Origin: Planctomycetota bacterium
GTDB lineage: Bacteria; Planctomycetota; Planctomycetia; Pirellulales; Pirellulaceae
Reading direction: 5' to 3'
NCBI GenBank assembly: GCA_963204995.1
Contig: CAUJKL010000496.1
Span: 1 to 36,125, forward strand
Length of the DNA stretch: 36,125 bases
Shown: positions 7,900 to 15,890 of the stretch, in pieces
How positions within the stretch are numbered: the stretch's first letter is position 1
How the letters are laid out: each line of letters starts with the position of its first letter
Notes under the pieces: model-generated
Databases searched by the model: none
The model's input: only the letters and a program-made list of their open reading frames with translations
What the model was told of the DNA's origin: nothing
Made by a program: the position numbers and the translations under genes

Positions 7900-9125
7900 T
7901 TGAAACACTCATCAAAATCGCGATTGTGATCGGTGCCCTGATGACGGCCGCCGCCTACTTTGTGCTGCTCGAACGTCGCATGGCGGCTTGGATACAGGAT
8001 CGCGTGGGACCGAATCGTGTTGGCGCGCCGCTGAGCCAGTTGAACAAGAGCTGGAAGGATCTGCGTCTGTTCGGCCTGGGCCAGCCCGCTGCAGACGGCG
8101 TGAAATTCATTTTGAAGGAAGAGTACACGCCGGCGCATGTCGACAAGCGGCTGTTTGTGCTGGCTCCGATCTCGATCCTTGTTGCCGCGTTGGCGACCTT
8201 CGCGGTGATCCCGTTCGGCAGCGTCTTGCCGCCCGGGCTGCTGGGGGACAAACCAATCGAGATGGTGATTTCTCCCGGCGCAGGGGTCGGCATGCTAGTT
8301 GTGTTTGCTCTGTCAAGTATCGCCGTCTACGGAGTGATTCTCGGCGGTTGGGCCAGCAATAACAAATTCAGCTTTCTCGGTGCTTTGCGTTCGAGTGCCC
8401 AGTTAATTGCTTACGAGTTGCCTCTGGGGCTCGGAATTCTCGGTGTAGTTCTGGCGACTGGATCGTTGGATCTGGACAAGATCATTGCCGTGCAGGCGGA
8501 GTCTGGTTGGTGGTTCGCTTTCACACAGCCGCTTGGTTTCTTCGTGTTCTTTGTGGCCGCGTTTGCCGAGGCCGCCCGCTTGCCGTTCGACCTTCCCGAG
8601 TGCGAACAAGAACTGATTGGCGGCTATCACACCGAGTACTCGGGAATCAAGCTGCTGCTGTTTCTCGTGGCCGAATTCTTGCACATGATTGCGGCTTCGT
8701 TCCTGATCGTGATGCTCTTCTTTGGCGGTTGGCACTTTTGGTTCATCACGGGCGCGGACGCTAACCCCGGCTGGGTGCAAGCGATTCTGCGGGTGGCGGT
8801 CCTGATGACCAAGATCTTCGTGGTGATCCTGTTTTTCATGCTCGTCCGCTGGAGTTGGCCACGATTCCGCTTCGATCAACTAATGGCCTTCGCCTGGAAG
8901 GTCATGTTACCGCTAGGGTTGATTAACTTCGTTGCCGTTGCAGTGATCGATCAATTCAAGACGATTTCTGGAAATTCATCGCCCGGGATGGAATTGCTTT
9001 GTGTAGCGGTAGCTTGGGCGGTGTGCATTGTGGCTTGGTTCGGAATCTCGTTTGGGGGACCGCTCGTTGCCGATAACCGTCCGCGCACTGATCTAAATCC
9101 GTTCGACGTGGATTCGCAGATATGA
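7896..9125 (+). CDS. nuoH: NADH-quinone oxidoreductase subunit H
   Basis: This membrane subunit forms part of the quinone chamber and couples the two arms. It has 409 residues with about eight to nine hydrophobic segments. Diagnostic motifs are ERRMAAWIQDRVGPNRVG near residue 27 and AEAARLPFDLPECEQELIGG followed by YHTEYSG, a loop that contributes acidic residues beside the quinone site. It overlaps nuoG by four bases (ATGA), so the two are probably translationally coupled. Its stop lies only 5 bases before the 3' end of an opposing toxin gene, where the operon is interrupted. Confidence 0.98.
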   Translation: MIETLIKIAIVIGALMTAAAYFVLLERRMAAWIQDRVGPNRVGAPLSQLNKSWKDLRLFGLGQPAADGVKFILKEEYTPAHVDKRLFVLAPISILVAALATFAVIPFGSVLPPGLLGDKPIEMVISPGAGVGMLVVFALSSIAVYGVILGGWASNNKFSFLGALRSSAQLIAYELPLGLGILGVVLATGSLDLDKIIAVQAESGWWFAFTQPLGFFVFFVAAFAEAARLPFDLPECEQELIGGYHTEYSGIKLLLFLVAEFLHMIAASFLIVMLFFGGWHFWFITGADANPGWVQAILRVAVLMTKIFVVILFFMLVRWSWPRFRFDQLMAFAWKVMLPLGLINFVAVAVIDQFKTISGNSSPGMELLCVAVAWAVCIVAWFGISFGGPLVADNRPRTDLNPFDVDSQI

Positions 9126-9130
9126 ACTCT

Positions 9131-9547
9131 CTAGTCCCAGTATTCAACCTGCAGATTCGGAATCAAATCGAAGTCGGTGCGATTGCGGGAGACCAGCGTC
9201 GCACCGTGTACAACTGCGACGGCGGCAATGCGCAAGTCATGCGTTCCGATACGGATTTTTTGTGTTCGCCAAGTACGAAACAACCGATCGGCGACGTCTG
9301 TGTAGGGCAGGATGTGGAACGCGTTAAGAGACGCTATCGACCTTTGCAGCATCGCGTAGGCTTGGTCCAGCTTTCGGCCTGTTCCGGCCTCGGCACGACG
9401 AACGGCACTCAATCTGCCTCGCAGAACCTCTTCGGCAACCACAATCGGAAGCGACTGCTCTTCGCCGGGAATGGCGACGGCACGGGCCGCATACGTCGGG
9501 GAACCAAAAAACAGCTCCGAGAAGATATCGGCGTCGAAGGTGATCAT
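9131..9547 (-). CDS. PIN-domain toxin (VapC family)
   Basis: The 138-residue product has the pattern of a VapC-type PIN endoribonuclease: FDADIFSEL at the N-terminus (D5/D7), E40 in VAEEVLRG, D104 in GTHDLRIAA, and D125 in NRTDFDLIPNL near the C-terminus. These are the acidic residues that bind Mg2+ in the family and cut RNA, commonly tRNA. The start ATG overlaps the stop of the upstream antitoxin-like gene by four bases, the classic toxin-antitoxin layout. The pair lies on the minus strand inside the nuo operon, 5 bases from the end of nuoH. The exact RNA target cannot be read from the sequence. Confidence 0.88.
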   Translation of the reverse strand: MITFDADIFSELFFGSPTYAARAVAIPGEEQSLPIVVAEEVLRGRLSAVRRAEAGTGRKLDQAYAMLQRSIASLNAFHILPYTDVADRLFRTWRTQKIRIGTHDLRIAAVAVVHGATLVSRNRTDFDLIPNLQVEYWD

Positions 9548-9828
9548 TCCGGCAACTCGTCCCGTTGCCGATCTCGTTCGGCGTATATCTCGTCGACAAT
9601 TTCACGGAGCGTTGTGTCATCGGCGAACATCCCGATAATTGCGGCAGCCCCCGGTTTCGGCAGATCGACGAAAACGAGTTCGCCGCGAATGACACGCTGT
9701 TCGACTTCGCGCTTCAATGCATCGACAGCCTCATCTCGAGTTGGACGCACAACACTGATTCGGTCGTCACCGAGGAGCTTCGCGGAAAATTGCCCATTGT
9801 CCGGCTCGACAATAACTGGATATGTCAT
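9544..9828 (-). CDS. Antitoxin-like partner of the PIN toxin
   Basis: The product has 94 residues from the ATG at 9828, which has GAGGTG seven bases upstream. A GTG at 9834 is in frame but less well placed. The N-terminal half (YPVIVEPDNGQFSAKLLG) is a short beta-rich segment resembling HicB-like folds. The C-terminal part is helical and charged (LREIVDEIYAERDRQRDE), as expected for an arm that wraps the toxin. Its role is inferred mainly from its position directly upstream of, and overlapping, a VapC-type gene. Whether it binds DNA for autoregulation is not evident. Confidence 0.8.
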   Translation of the reverse strand: MTYPVIVEPDNGQFSAKLLGDDRISVVRPTRDEAVDALKREVEQRVIRGELVFVDLPKPGAAAIIGMFADDTTLREIVDEIYAERDRQRDELPE

Positions 9829-9868
9829 CTTCACACCTCACTGACGTGCGCTCCCCCAATTCATTAGC

Positions 9869-9896
9869 ATTGTAGCCGCCGACTGCTACTTCGTAA
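9869..9896 (-). promoter_or_regulatory. Predicted promoter of the toxin-antitoxin pair
   Basis: On the minus strand TTTACG (9896-9891), a 16-base spacer, then TACAAT (9874-9869). These are 4/6 and 5/6 consensus matches. It lies 41 bases upstream of the antitoxin ATG, in the 81-base gap that separates it from nuoI. Confidence 0.4.
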
Positions 9897-9909
9897 ATCA
9901 GAAAACGCC

Positions 9910-10455
9910 ATGAAAGCCGACGATCCTGACATCAAATGGGTGGAAGAGCCAAAGCTGGGCTTGAGCGGCAAGATGTACGCGCCCATGTTCGTGGAGGGCT
10001 TGACGACGACTTTCAAGCACTTGAAAAAGTCCTTGCAAGGGAAGACCGTGACGGTCAGCTACCCCGACCAAGAACCCAATATTGAGAGTCCGCTGATCTA
10101 TCGCGGCGTGCATCGGTTGAATAAGGACTCGCAAGGTCGCGTCAAGTGCGTCGCCTGCTTCTTGTGTGCCACGGCTTGCCCCGCACATTGCATCGACATC
10201 ATCGGCATCGAGAGCCCTTGGGAAGATCGCGAGAAGTATCCCGAAAGCTTCACGATTGACGAGTTGCGTTGCATCTATTGCGGCATGTGCGAGGAGGCTT
10301 GTCCGGTCGACGCGATCGAGCTGACCAGTCTCTACAACTTGACGGGTCGCAGTCGCGAGGAAATGATCTTCGACAAAGAGAAGCTGCTCAGCGTGTATGA
10401 TGCCACGAAGGACACCGAGCCGATGCGCTCGCCTGGTATGGGAGGGACGGTGTGA
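9910..10455 (+). CDS. nuoI: NADH-quinone oxidoreductase subunit I
   Basis: This ferredoxin-like subunit holds the two 4Fe-4S clusters N6a and N6b, which carry electrons to N2. It has 181 residues. The first cluster motif is C80-C83-C86 with C90-P91, and the second is C121-C124-C127 with C131-P132. The stop overlaps the GTG start of nuoJ. It is separated from nuoH by the antisense toxin-antitoxin cassette. No strong ribosome binding site precedes the ATG (only AGAAA), so either the nuoABCDEFGH transcript reads through or a local promoter exists that I could not identify. Confidence 0.98.
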   Translation: MKADDPDIKWVEEPKLGLSGKMYAPMFVEGLTTTFKHLKKSLQGKTVTVSYPDQEPNIESPLIYRGVHRLNKDSQGRVKCVACFLCATACPAHCIDIIGIESPWEDREKYPESFTIDELRCIYCGMCEEACPVDAIELTSLYNLTGRSREEMIFDKEKLLSVYDATKDTEPMRSPGMGGTV

Positions 10456-11189
10456 ACGTGACGGCCCTCCTGCTCGCTCAAACTGCGTTAACGATTAGCT
10501 CACCGATGACCTGGGGAATCGGCTTGGCAGCCGCTGGCCTGGCGTTGCGTCTGGCCCCACAAGCTGCTTGGAAAAGGCTGGGCCTGTTCGCGGGTTTGAT
10601 TGGAATCGCGTTGATCGGCGTCGCACTGCCACCGCTTGGAGATGCGCTGCCGCAGGTTTTGTTTTGGCTGCTGGCCTCGCTGGCCGTCATCGCGTCGGGA
10701 GCGGCGGCAACCTCTCGCAGCCCCGTCTACGCGGCGATTTGGTTCGCGGTGTCATTGCTCGGAACAGCTGGTCTGTTCCTTCTGCAAGGAGCTCAATTCC
10801 TTGGCATCGCCACGATCGTTGTCTATGCCGGTGCCATCGTTGTGATGTTTTTATTCGTGCTGATGTTGGCTCAGCCCGAAGGACACTCGCCCTACGATCG
10901 CATCAGCTGGGCGGGTTTCGCTATTCCAATTGCTGCGATCGGTGTTGCTCTCGTCTTAGGCGCGCTGATCAGTTCGTTACCCGAGTTGCCGCCCGTCGCG
11001 ACGCCAGACGAAATCCTGCACGACGAACACGTCGCGCGGCTGGGTGGCGAGTTGTTTGCTAAGCATCTCGTCTCCGTGGAAGTTGTCGGGACGATATTAC
11101 TCGTGGCGTTGGTCGGCGCGATTGCGATTGTGATTCAAGGAAACCCGCGCCGCAAAACCGCGGTACAGGAAGGAGCGACAGATCGATGA
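10452..11189 (+). CDS. nuoJ: NADH-quinone oxidoreductase subunit J, N-terminally extended
   Basis: This membrane subunit is part of the NuoAJK group that links quinone chemistry to the antiporter-like subunits. It starts with GTG at 10452, overlapping the nuoI stop, with GGGAGGGA upstream. It has 245 residues. The conserved core begins around residue 67, and VYAGAIVVMFLFVLML marks the pi-bulge helix that rearranges during turnover. About 65 residues lie before the core with roughly two extra hydrophobic segments, making this longer than common NuoJ proteins of about 170-200. The C-terminal helix VGTILLVALVGAIAIV is typical. Its stop overlaps nuoK (ATGA). Confidence 0.95.
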   Translation: MNVTALLLAQTALTISSPMTWGIGLAAAGLALRLAPQAAWKRLGLFAGLIGIALIGVALPPLGDALPQVLFWLLASLAVIASGAAATSRSPVYAAIWFAVSLLGTAGLFLLQGAQFLGIATIVVYAGAIVVMFLFVLMLAQPEGHSPYDRISWAGFAIPIAAIGVALVLGALISSLPELPPVATPDEILHDEHVARLGGELFAKHLVSVEVVGTILLVALVGAIAIVIQGNPRRKTAVQEGATDR

Positions 11190-11629
11190 ACGAAGCCGCT
11201 CTCCTACAGAACTACTTGGTTGTTGGCGCTTTGCTCTTCGGCATCGGCTTACTCGGCTTCATCGTTCGCCGGAACATGATCGTCATGTTCCTGTGTGCCG
11301 AGATGATGTTGCAGGGAGTTTCTGTTAGCGTCATCGCCTTCGGACGCTATCACAACGATTGGGGTGGCCAGATGCTGGTCATCTTCATCATCGCTGTCGC
11401 TGCCGCCGAAGCAGGCATTGCCCTGGCCTTGATCCTAATGCTGTACCACAAGAGCGGCACGCTCGATATGGCGTTCTGGCAAGACATGCGCGAGGAAGGC
11501 CAACCGGCATTCATCGATCACGGGGTTCCCGAGGAACGCGATGAAGATCGGGTCTGGCCGACATTGACTCCGGCGGGCGTCGAGCCCGAGGTCAATCAAG
11601 ACGAACAGCAGCATCGGAGCAAAGTCTGA
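11186..11629 (+). CDS. nuoK: NADH-quinone oxidoreductase subunit K with C-terminal tail
   Basis: This small proton-channel subunit has 147 residues. The three-helix core spans about 1-88 and keeps the two essential glutamates of the family: E39 in MFLCAEMMLQ and E75 in AAAEAGIALA. After LILMLYHKSGTLD comes a hydrophilic, acidic tail of about 50 residues not found in the usual 100-residue protein. The tail is likely cytoplasmic or interface-facing (inference). It overlaps nuoJ by four bases and is followed 2 bases later by nuoL. Confidence 0.96.
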   Translation: MNEAALLQNYLVVGALLFGIGLLGFIVRRNMIVMFLCAEMMLQGVSVSVIAFGRYHNDWGGQMLVIFIIAVAAAEAGIALALILMLYHKSGTLDMAFWQDMREEGQPAFIDHGVPEERDEDRVWPTLTPAGVEPEVNQDEQQHRSKV

Positions 11630-11631
11630 GC

Positions 11632-14136
11632 ATGGATGACGCGCTGAGTAGATTTTTGATTCTGATCCCGGCCCTTCCTTTGGCCGCTGCGATCCTCGTT
11701 GCTATCGCTGGCCCTAAACTGCTAAAGCAATGGAGTCACGTGCCGGTTATCGTCGCGCTGGTCGCTTCGTTCATTTGTAGCTTGGGTTTGTTGAGTCAAG
11801 TGAATCAGCGATCCAAGGCCGCTGAGCCCGAGCACGCCGCGTTGGCTCACGCCGGCTTCGAACACGTCGTCAATTTGTGGACCTGGGTGGATGTGCGCGA
11901 GGCATATCATCTCCCTGGGATTTCGTACGGCAACTCGGATATTTCAGTGCCGGACGCGGGATCACGAGATTTCCGGATCGATATCGCGCTGCGGGCTGAT
12001 GCTTTGACGGCGATCATGCTGTCGATGGTTACTTTCATCTCGGCCTTGGTCGCGATCTTTGCCGCGGGTTACATGCATGGCGATCGCGGTTATTGGCGGT
12101 TCTTCGCCTACATCGGTTTATTTGTCTTTTCGATGACGATGCTAGTTTCCGCTAGTAACTTCATTTTGCTGTTTGTGTTTTGGGAAGCGGTCGGTGTTTG
12201 CAGTTACCTGGCGATTGGTTTCTGGTACGAGAAACCCGAAGCAGCAGCCGCCGGAAAGAAAGCGTTTCTCGTCAACCGTATCGGCGACATTGGGTTCGCG
12301 CTGGCGTTGTTTCTGATCTGGACCAACTACGGTACGCTGAACTTTCACGATACGCGTGCAGACGGCGAAACGGATCAAGTGCTGATTGCACAGGCGATGG
12401 AGACGCAGCTCGCTGGCGATGCCCCGGGCGACAACGATCCGCTCGTCGTACGCGGGGTCGTCGGCCGCTGGCGTGTGGCCGCAAACGATTACGCGACGGG
12501 TGGCGTGGCGTTAGCGATTTGCTTGCTGTTGTTGCTCGGTGCCTGTGGCAAAAGTGCCCAGTTCCCGTTGCACGTCTGGTTACCGGATGCGATGGAAGGC
12601 CCGACTCCTGTCAGTGCCTTGATCCACGCCGCGACCATGGTCACTGCGGGCGTGTACATGATCACCCGCTGTACCCCGCTGTACATGGCGTCGCCGGAAG
12701 CACAATTGACCGTGGCTTGTGTTGGTGCGTTCACGGCCCTGCTGGCCGGTCTAATCGCCATGACGCAGTACGACCTGAAACGCGTCTTGGCCTACTCGAC
12801 GGTCAGCCAACTTGGCTACATGTTCCTCGCCCTGGGCACGGGAACCGTCGTTGGAATCTCTGCCGGCATGTTCCATCTGTTCACGCATGCCTTCTTTAAA
12901 GCGTTGCTGTTTCTCGGGGCAGGCAGCGTGATGCATGCGATGGGCAACGTGATCGATATACGTCGATTCGGCGGCTTGCGAAAGCGGATGCCGACCACGC
13001 ACGCGACCTTTATGATCGGTTGTCTGGCCTTGGCTGGCTTCCCGCTGTTGTCGGGATTCTTTAGTAAGGATTCGATTGTTGCGGCAGTACACGATCGCGT
13101 TCACTCGATCGAACACGAACTTGATCATCGCGACGGCCAGGCACCGCATTCGGCGACGGCTGAATCGGAACAACTCAGACACGAGACTGGTGAAGAAACG
13201 AACGCCGTGTCGGCGTTGGCCTCGTGGGATCACGGCCAGTTACATCGTTTTGCGAGGATCTATCAGTGGCTGTACTACTCGGCCATGTTCACCGCGTTTC
13301 TCACGGCCTTTTATACTTTTCGCATCTTCTACATGACGTTCTATGGCAAGGAAGTTATCCCACACGAGGCCGGTCATCACGCCCACGAATCGCCACCGAT
13401 GATGACATGGCCGTTGATAGTGCTTGCGGTTTGTGCCGCACTCGTGGGCGGAAGCTTGGATCAAACATGGATGTCAAACGGCAATAACCCATTCGGCAAT
13501 TTCCTGCTTAACACACCATCGTTGGCAGACGGCGCCGCAGCAGCCACCTTCGAGCCGTTCAAATTCCACTTGGACGTGGCTGGCGTGAGTGGCACGGTCG
13601 CCATCGTTGCCATACTGCTCGCGACCTATCTCTATCTCGGACATCAACGCGAGATTGAATGGATTCGGCGGCTGCTGGACTTTGAACAGTTCGAGAAGTG
13701 GTTTGATGTCGAATCGGTGTCGCGATGGAAGCATGTTGCTTGGGCGAAGCAACTACACTCGGCAGCCGAAGCGGTCAAGCTCGGCTGGCTGACGGTGGCT
13801 ATTGGCAACGTGATATTGCTTCTAGCGTTGATTGCGGCGACACCGTTCATGTTGGGCCATTTTGTCTCGCCGTATAAGCTGTCGCTGGGGAAATTCTTTA
13901 TCGACGAGATCTATCAACTGTTAATCGTGCTGCCATTACGCGGATTCGCCATCGTTTGCTATGCGATCGACCGTTGGATCATAGACGGATTCGTGAATCT
14001 CGCGGGTCGTATCCCGCTGTTGGCTGGCGGGCTGATGCGATCGTTGCAGATGGGGCTCGTCCAGTTCTACGCGTTGGCGATGGTGTTGGGCGTGTTGGTG
14101 TTGCTGGTAGCCCGTGCGGTACTAGCGGCTGGATAG
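11632..14136 (+). CDS. nuoL: NADH-quinone oxidoreductase subunit L, enlarged
   Basis: This is the distal antiporter-like proton-pumping subunit with the long lateral helix. It has 834 residues, larger than the common 610-660. Family motifs include FWEAVGVCSYLAIGFW with the conserved Glu, and GKSAQFPLHVWLPDAMEGPT followed by PVSALIHAATMV, the proton-channel region. KRVLAYSTVSQLGYM and HAFFKALLFLGAGSVMHAM follow. Extra length comes from a polar loop at about 60-110 and a His/Glu-rich loop around 490-535. More comes from an extended C-terminal membrane region after the lateral helix. It starts 2 bases after nuoK. Confidence 0.97.
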   Translation: MDDALSRFLILIPALPLAAAILVAIAGPKLLKQWSHVPVIVALVASFICSLGLLSQVNQRSKAAEPEHAALAHAGFEHVVNLWTWVDVREAYHLPGISYGNSDISVPDAGSRDFRIDIALRADALTAIMLSMVTFISALVAIFAAGYMHGDRGYWRFFAYIGLFVFSMTMLVSASNFILLFVFWEAVGVCSYLAIGFWYEKPEAAAAGKKAFLVNRIGDIGFALALFLIWTNYGTLNFHDTRADGETDQVLIAQAMETQLAGDAPGDNDPLVVRGVVGRWRVAANDYATGGVALAICLLLLLGACGKSAQFPLHVWLPDAMEGPTPVSALIHAATMVTAGVYMITRCTPLYMASPEAQLTVACVGAFTALLAGLIAMTQYDLKRVLAYSTVSQLGYMFLALGTGTVVGISAGMFHLFTHAFFKALLFLGAGSVMHAMGNVIDIRRFGGLRKRMPTTHATFMIGCLALAGFPLLSGFFSKDSIVAAVHDRVHSIEHELDHRDGQAPHSATAESEQLRHETGEETNAVSALASWDHGQLHRFARIYQWLYYSAMFTAFLTAFYTFRIFYMTFYGKEVIPHEAGHHAHESPPMMTWPLIVLAVCAALVGGSLDQTWMSNGNNPFGNFLLNTPSLADGAAAATFEPFKFHLDVAGVSGTVAIVAILLATYLYLGHQREIEWIRRLLDFEQFEKWFDVESVSRWKHVAWAKQLHSAAEAVKLGWLTVAIGNVILLLALIAATPFMLGHFVSPYKLSLGKFFIDEIYQLLIVLPLRGFAIVCYAIDRWIIDGFVNLAGRIPLLAGGLMRSLQMGLVQFYALAMVLGVLVLLVARAVLAAG

Positions 14137-14165
14137 CTGGAAGAACGAGTCAATCGAAAGACCGC

Positions 14166-15890
14166 ATGAACGAATCCTCATTACTTTTACTGACCATTTT
14201 TTTGCCCTTAGCCGGTGCGCTGGCGATGTGGCAAGTGGGCCGCTTTGGCCAGCGTGCTGCCCGCTGCTTCGCCCTGTTAATCACCGTGGCGACTTGTGGT
14301 TTGGCGTTCGTTGTGGTCGCGGGATTTCCAGGCGGCGGCGACGCTTATGCCGTCACGAATCTTCCTTGGGCCGGGGGCGATGCCGGTTCGACGCTGGACA
14401 TTCGACTGAACGTCGGTCTCGATGGCCTGGGCGTTTGGCTGTTCGGGCTATCGTCGCTGCTGATGGTGACTTCCGTATTGGTCAGCTGGGAAGCGATTCG
14501 CGATCGTGCCGGTCTGTTCTACGGCATGTTGTTGTTGCTTGAGTTCGGCTGTCTGGGCGTGTTCGCTGCTCGCGACATCATGCTGTTCTACGTCTTCTTC
14601 GAGTTCACTTTGATCCCGCTGTTCTTTCTGATCGGAATCTGGGGCAGTGAAGATCGCCGCTATGCCGCGATGAAGTTTTTCCTGTTCACGTTGGCGGGCA
14701 GCGTGCTGACGTTTCTCGGTCTGATTGCGATCGTGCTGTGGGACTATTATCACGCCGGTAATGGCGTGCTTCGCTTTTCGATTCCCGAACTAGTCGCTTC
14801 GTTGCAAATCCATCCGATACGCCCGGTGTCTTGGCAAGTCTTGATTTTCGTGGCGCTCTTCGCAGGCTTCGCCATCAAAGTGCCCTTGTTCCCCGTTCAC
14901 ACTTGGTTGCCATTGGCTCACGTACAAGCACCAACCGCAGGCTCGGTGATCCTGGCCGGCATCTTACTGAAGATTGGAACCTACGGCTTTGTTCGGTTCA
15001 GTATTCCGATGTTACCCGACGCCGCAGTCATCGCCATGCCCTGGGTCTTGTGGCTGGCGGTACTTGGCATCATCTACGGCGCGCTCGTTGCACTCGCCCA
15101 GACGGATATGAAACGATTGATCGCCTACTCGAGCGTCAGCCACCTCGGCTTCTGCATGCTCGGCCTGTTCGCGTTCAATCCGCTGGGGTTACAGGGAGGA
15201 ACGTTGCAAATGGTGAATCATGGCCTTTCGACAGGCGGACTGTTCGCCGTCGTTGGCATGTTGTACGAACGCTATCACACCCGTGAGATCCGCGCTCTGG
15301 GCGGGCTTGCCAGACGCGTGCCTTGGCTGGCGTTCTTCATGCTGGTGTTTACGTTTGCGAGCATCGGCCTGCCGGGGCTCAATGGCTTCGTCGGTGAAGT
15401 CATGGTGCTGATCGGCATGTTCCAGCGAGCTTGGACAGCGACTCCCGAGGCGTTTCAGACATCACTTCGCATGGTGTCCGTCTTGGCTGTGACGGGCGTG
15501 GTTCTAGGTGCGTGGTACATGTTGTGGTTGGTGCAACGCGTCTTTTTCGGCCCGTTGAAGGAACCGCATCATCGCGGCGGCAACGCCCACGATCGTGAAG
15601 AAGAAGTATCGGACTTGTGCTGGCGGGAGTTCTTCGCTCTGGCACCGTTGGTGGTTTTTATCGTCTGGATTGGACTGCAGCCGAATGTGTTTTTGAGTCG
15701 CATCGAGCCGACGCTCAGCCAAGTTGAAGCGACGGTCGAGAAATCACTGACATCGTCTATTGCGAGCACCGAGAAAGTAGGCCGGACCAAGTCTTCGCAG
15801 TTCCGGCAAGAGGCCAACGCCACACCGCTGCCGGAATCTCGCAAAGCCTCGTTCCGGCCTACGAAGGAGCAGTTATCTCGTGTACGTTGA
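14166..15890 (+). CDS. nuoM: NADH-quinone oxidoreductase subunit M with repeat-derived tail
   Basis: This is the middle antiporter-like proton-pumping subunit. It has 574 residues from the ATG at 14166. The frame is open further upstream inside nuoL, but that translation is not NuoM-like. Conserved features are FYVFFEFTLIPLFFLIGIWG with the key Glu, and KVPLFPVHTWLPLAHVQAPT, then AGSVILAGILLKIGTYG. KRLIAYSSVSHLGF marks the second half of the channel. After the last membrane helix, residues about 538-566 are encoded by a palindromic intergenic-type repeat (15777-15862), giving a basic hydrophilic tail. The last 11 bases overlap nuoN. Confidence 0.97.
   Translation: MNESSLLLLTIFLPLAGALAMWQVGRFGQRAARCFALLITVATCGLAFVVVAGFPGGGDAYAVTNLPWAGGDAGSTLDIRLNVGLDGLGVWLFGLSSLLMVTSVLVSWEAIRDRAGLFYGMLLLLEFGCLGVFAARDIMLFYVFFEFTLIPLFFLIGIWGSEDRRYAAMKFFLFTLAGSVLTFLGLIAIVLWDYYHAGNGVLRFSIPELVASLQIHPIRPVSWQVLIFVALFAGFAIKVPLFPVHTWLPLAHVQAPTAGSVILAGILLKIGTYGFVRFSIPMLPDAAVIAMPWVLWLAVLGIIYGALVALAQTDMKRLIAYSSVSHLGFCMLGLFAFNPLGLQGGTLQMVNHGLSTGGLFAVVGMLYERYHTREIRALGGLARRVPWLAFFMLVFTFASIGLPGLNGFVGEVMVLIGMFQRAWTATPEAFQTSLRMVSVLAVTGVVLGAWYMLWLVQRVFFGPLKEPHHRGGNAHDREEEVSDLCWREFFALAPLVVFIVWIGLQPNVFLSRIEPTLSQVEATVEKSLTSSIASTEKVGRTKSSQFRQEANATPLPESRKASFRPTKEQLSRVR
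15777..15862. repeat. REP-like palindromic repeat inside the 3' end of nuoM
   Basis: The imperfect inverted arms begin and end with GTAGGCCGG and CCGGCCTAC, at 15777-15807 and 15830-15862. Each arm also contains TTCCGGC or GCCGGAA at its inner end. The same architecture recurs at 19073-19156, where it is non-coding, and in variant form at 33669-33807. Here it is read in frame without a stop. Confidence 0.85.
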
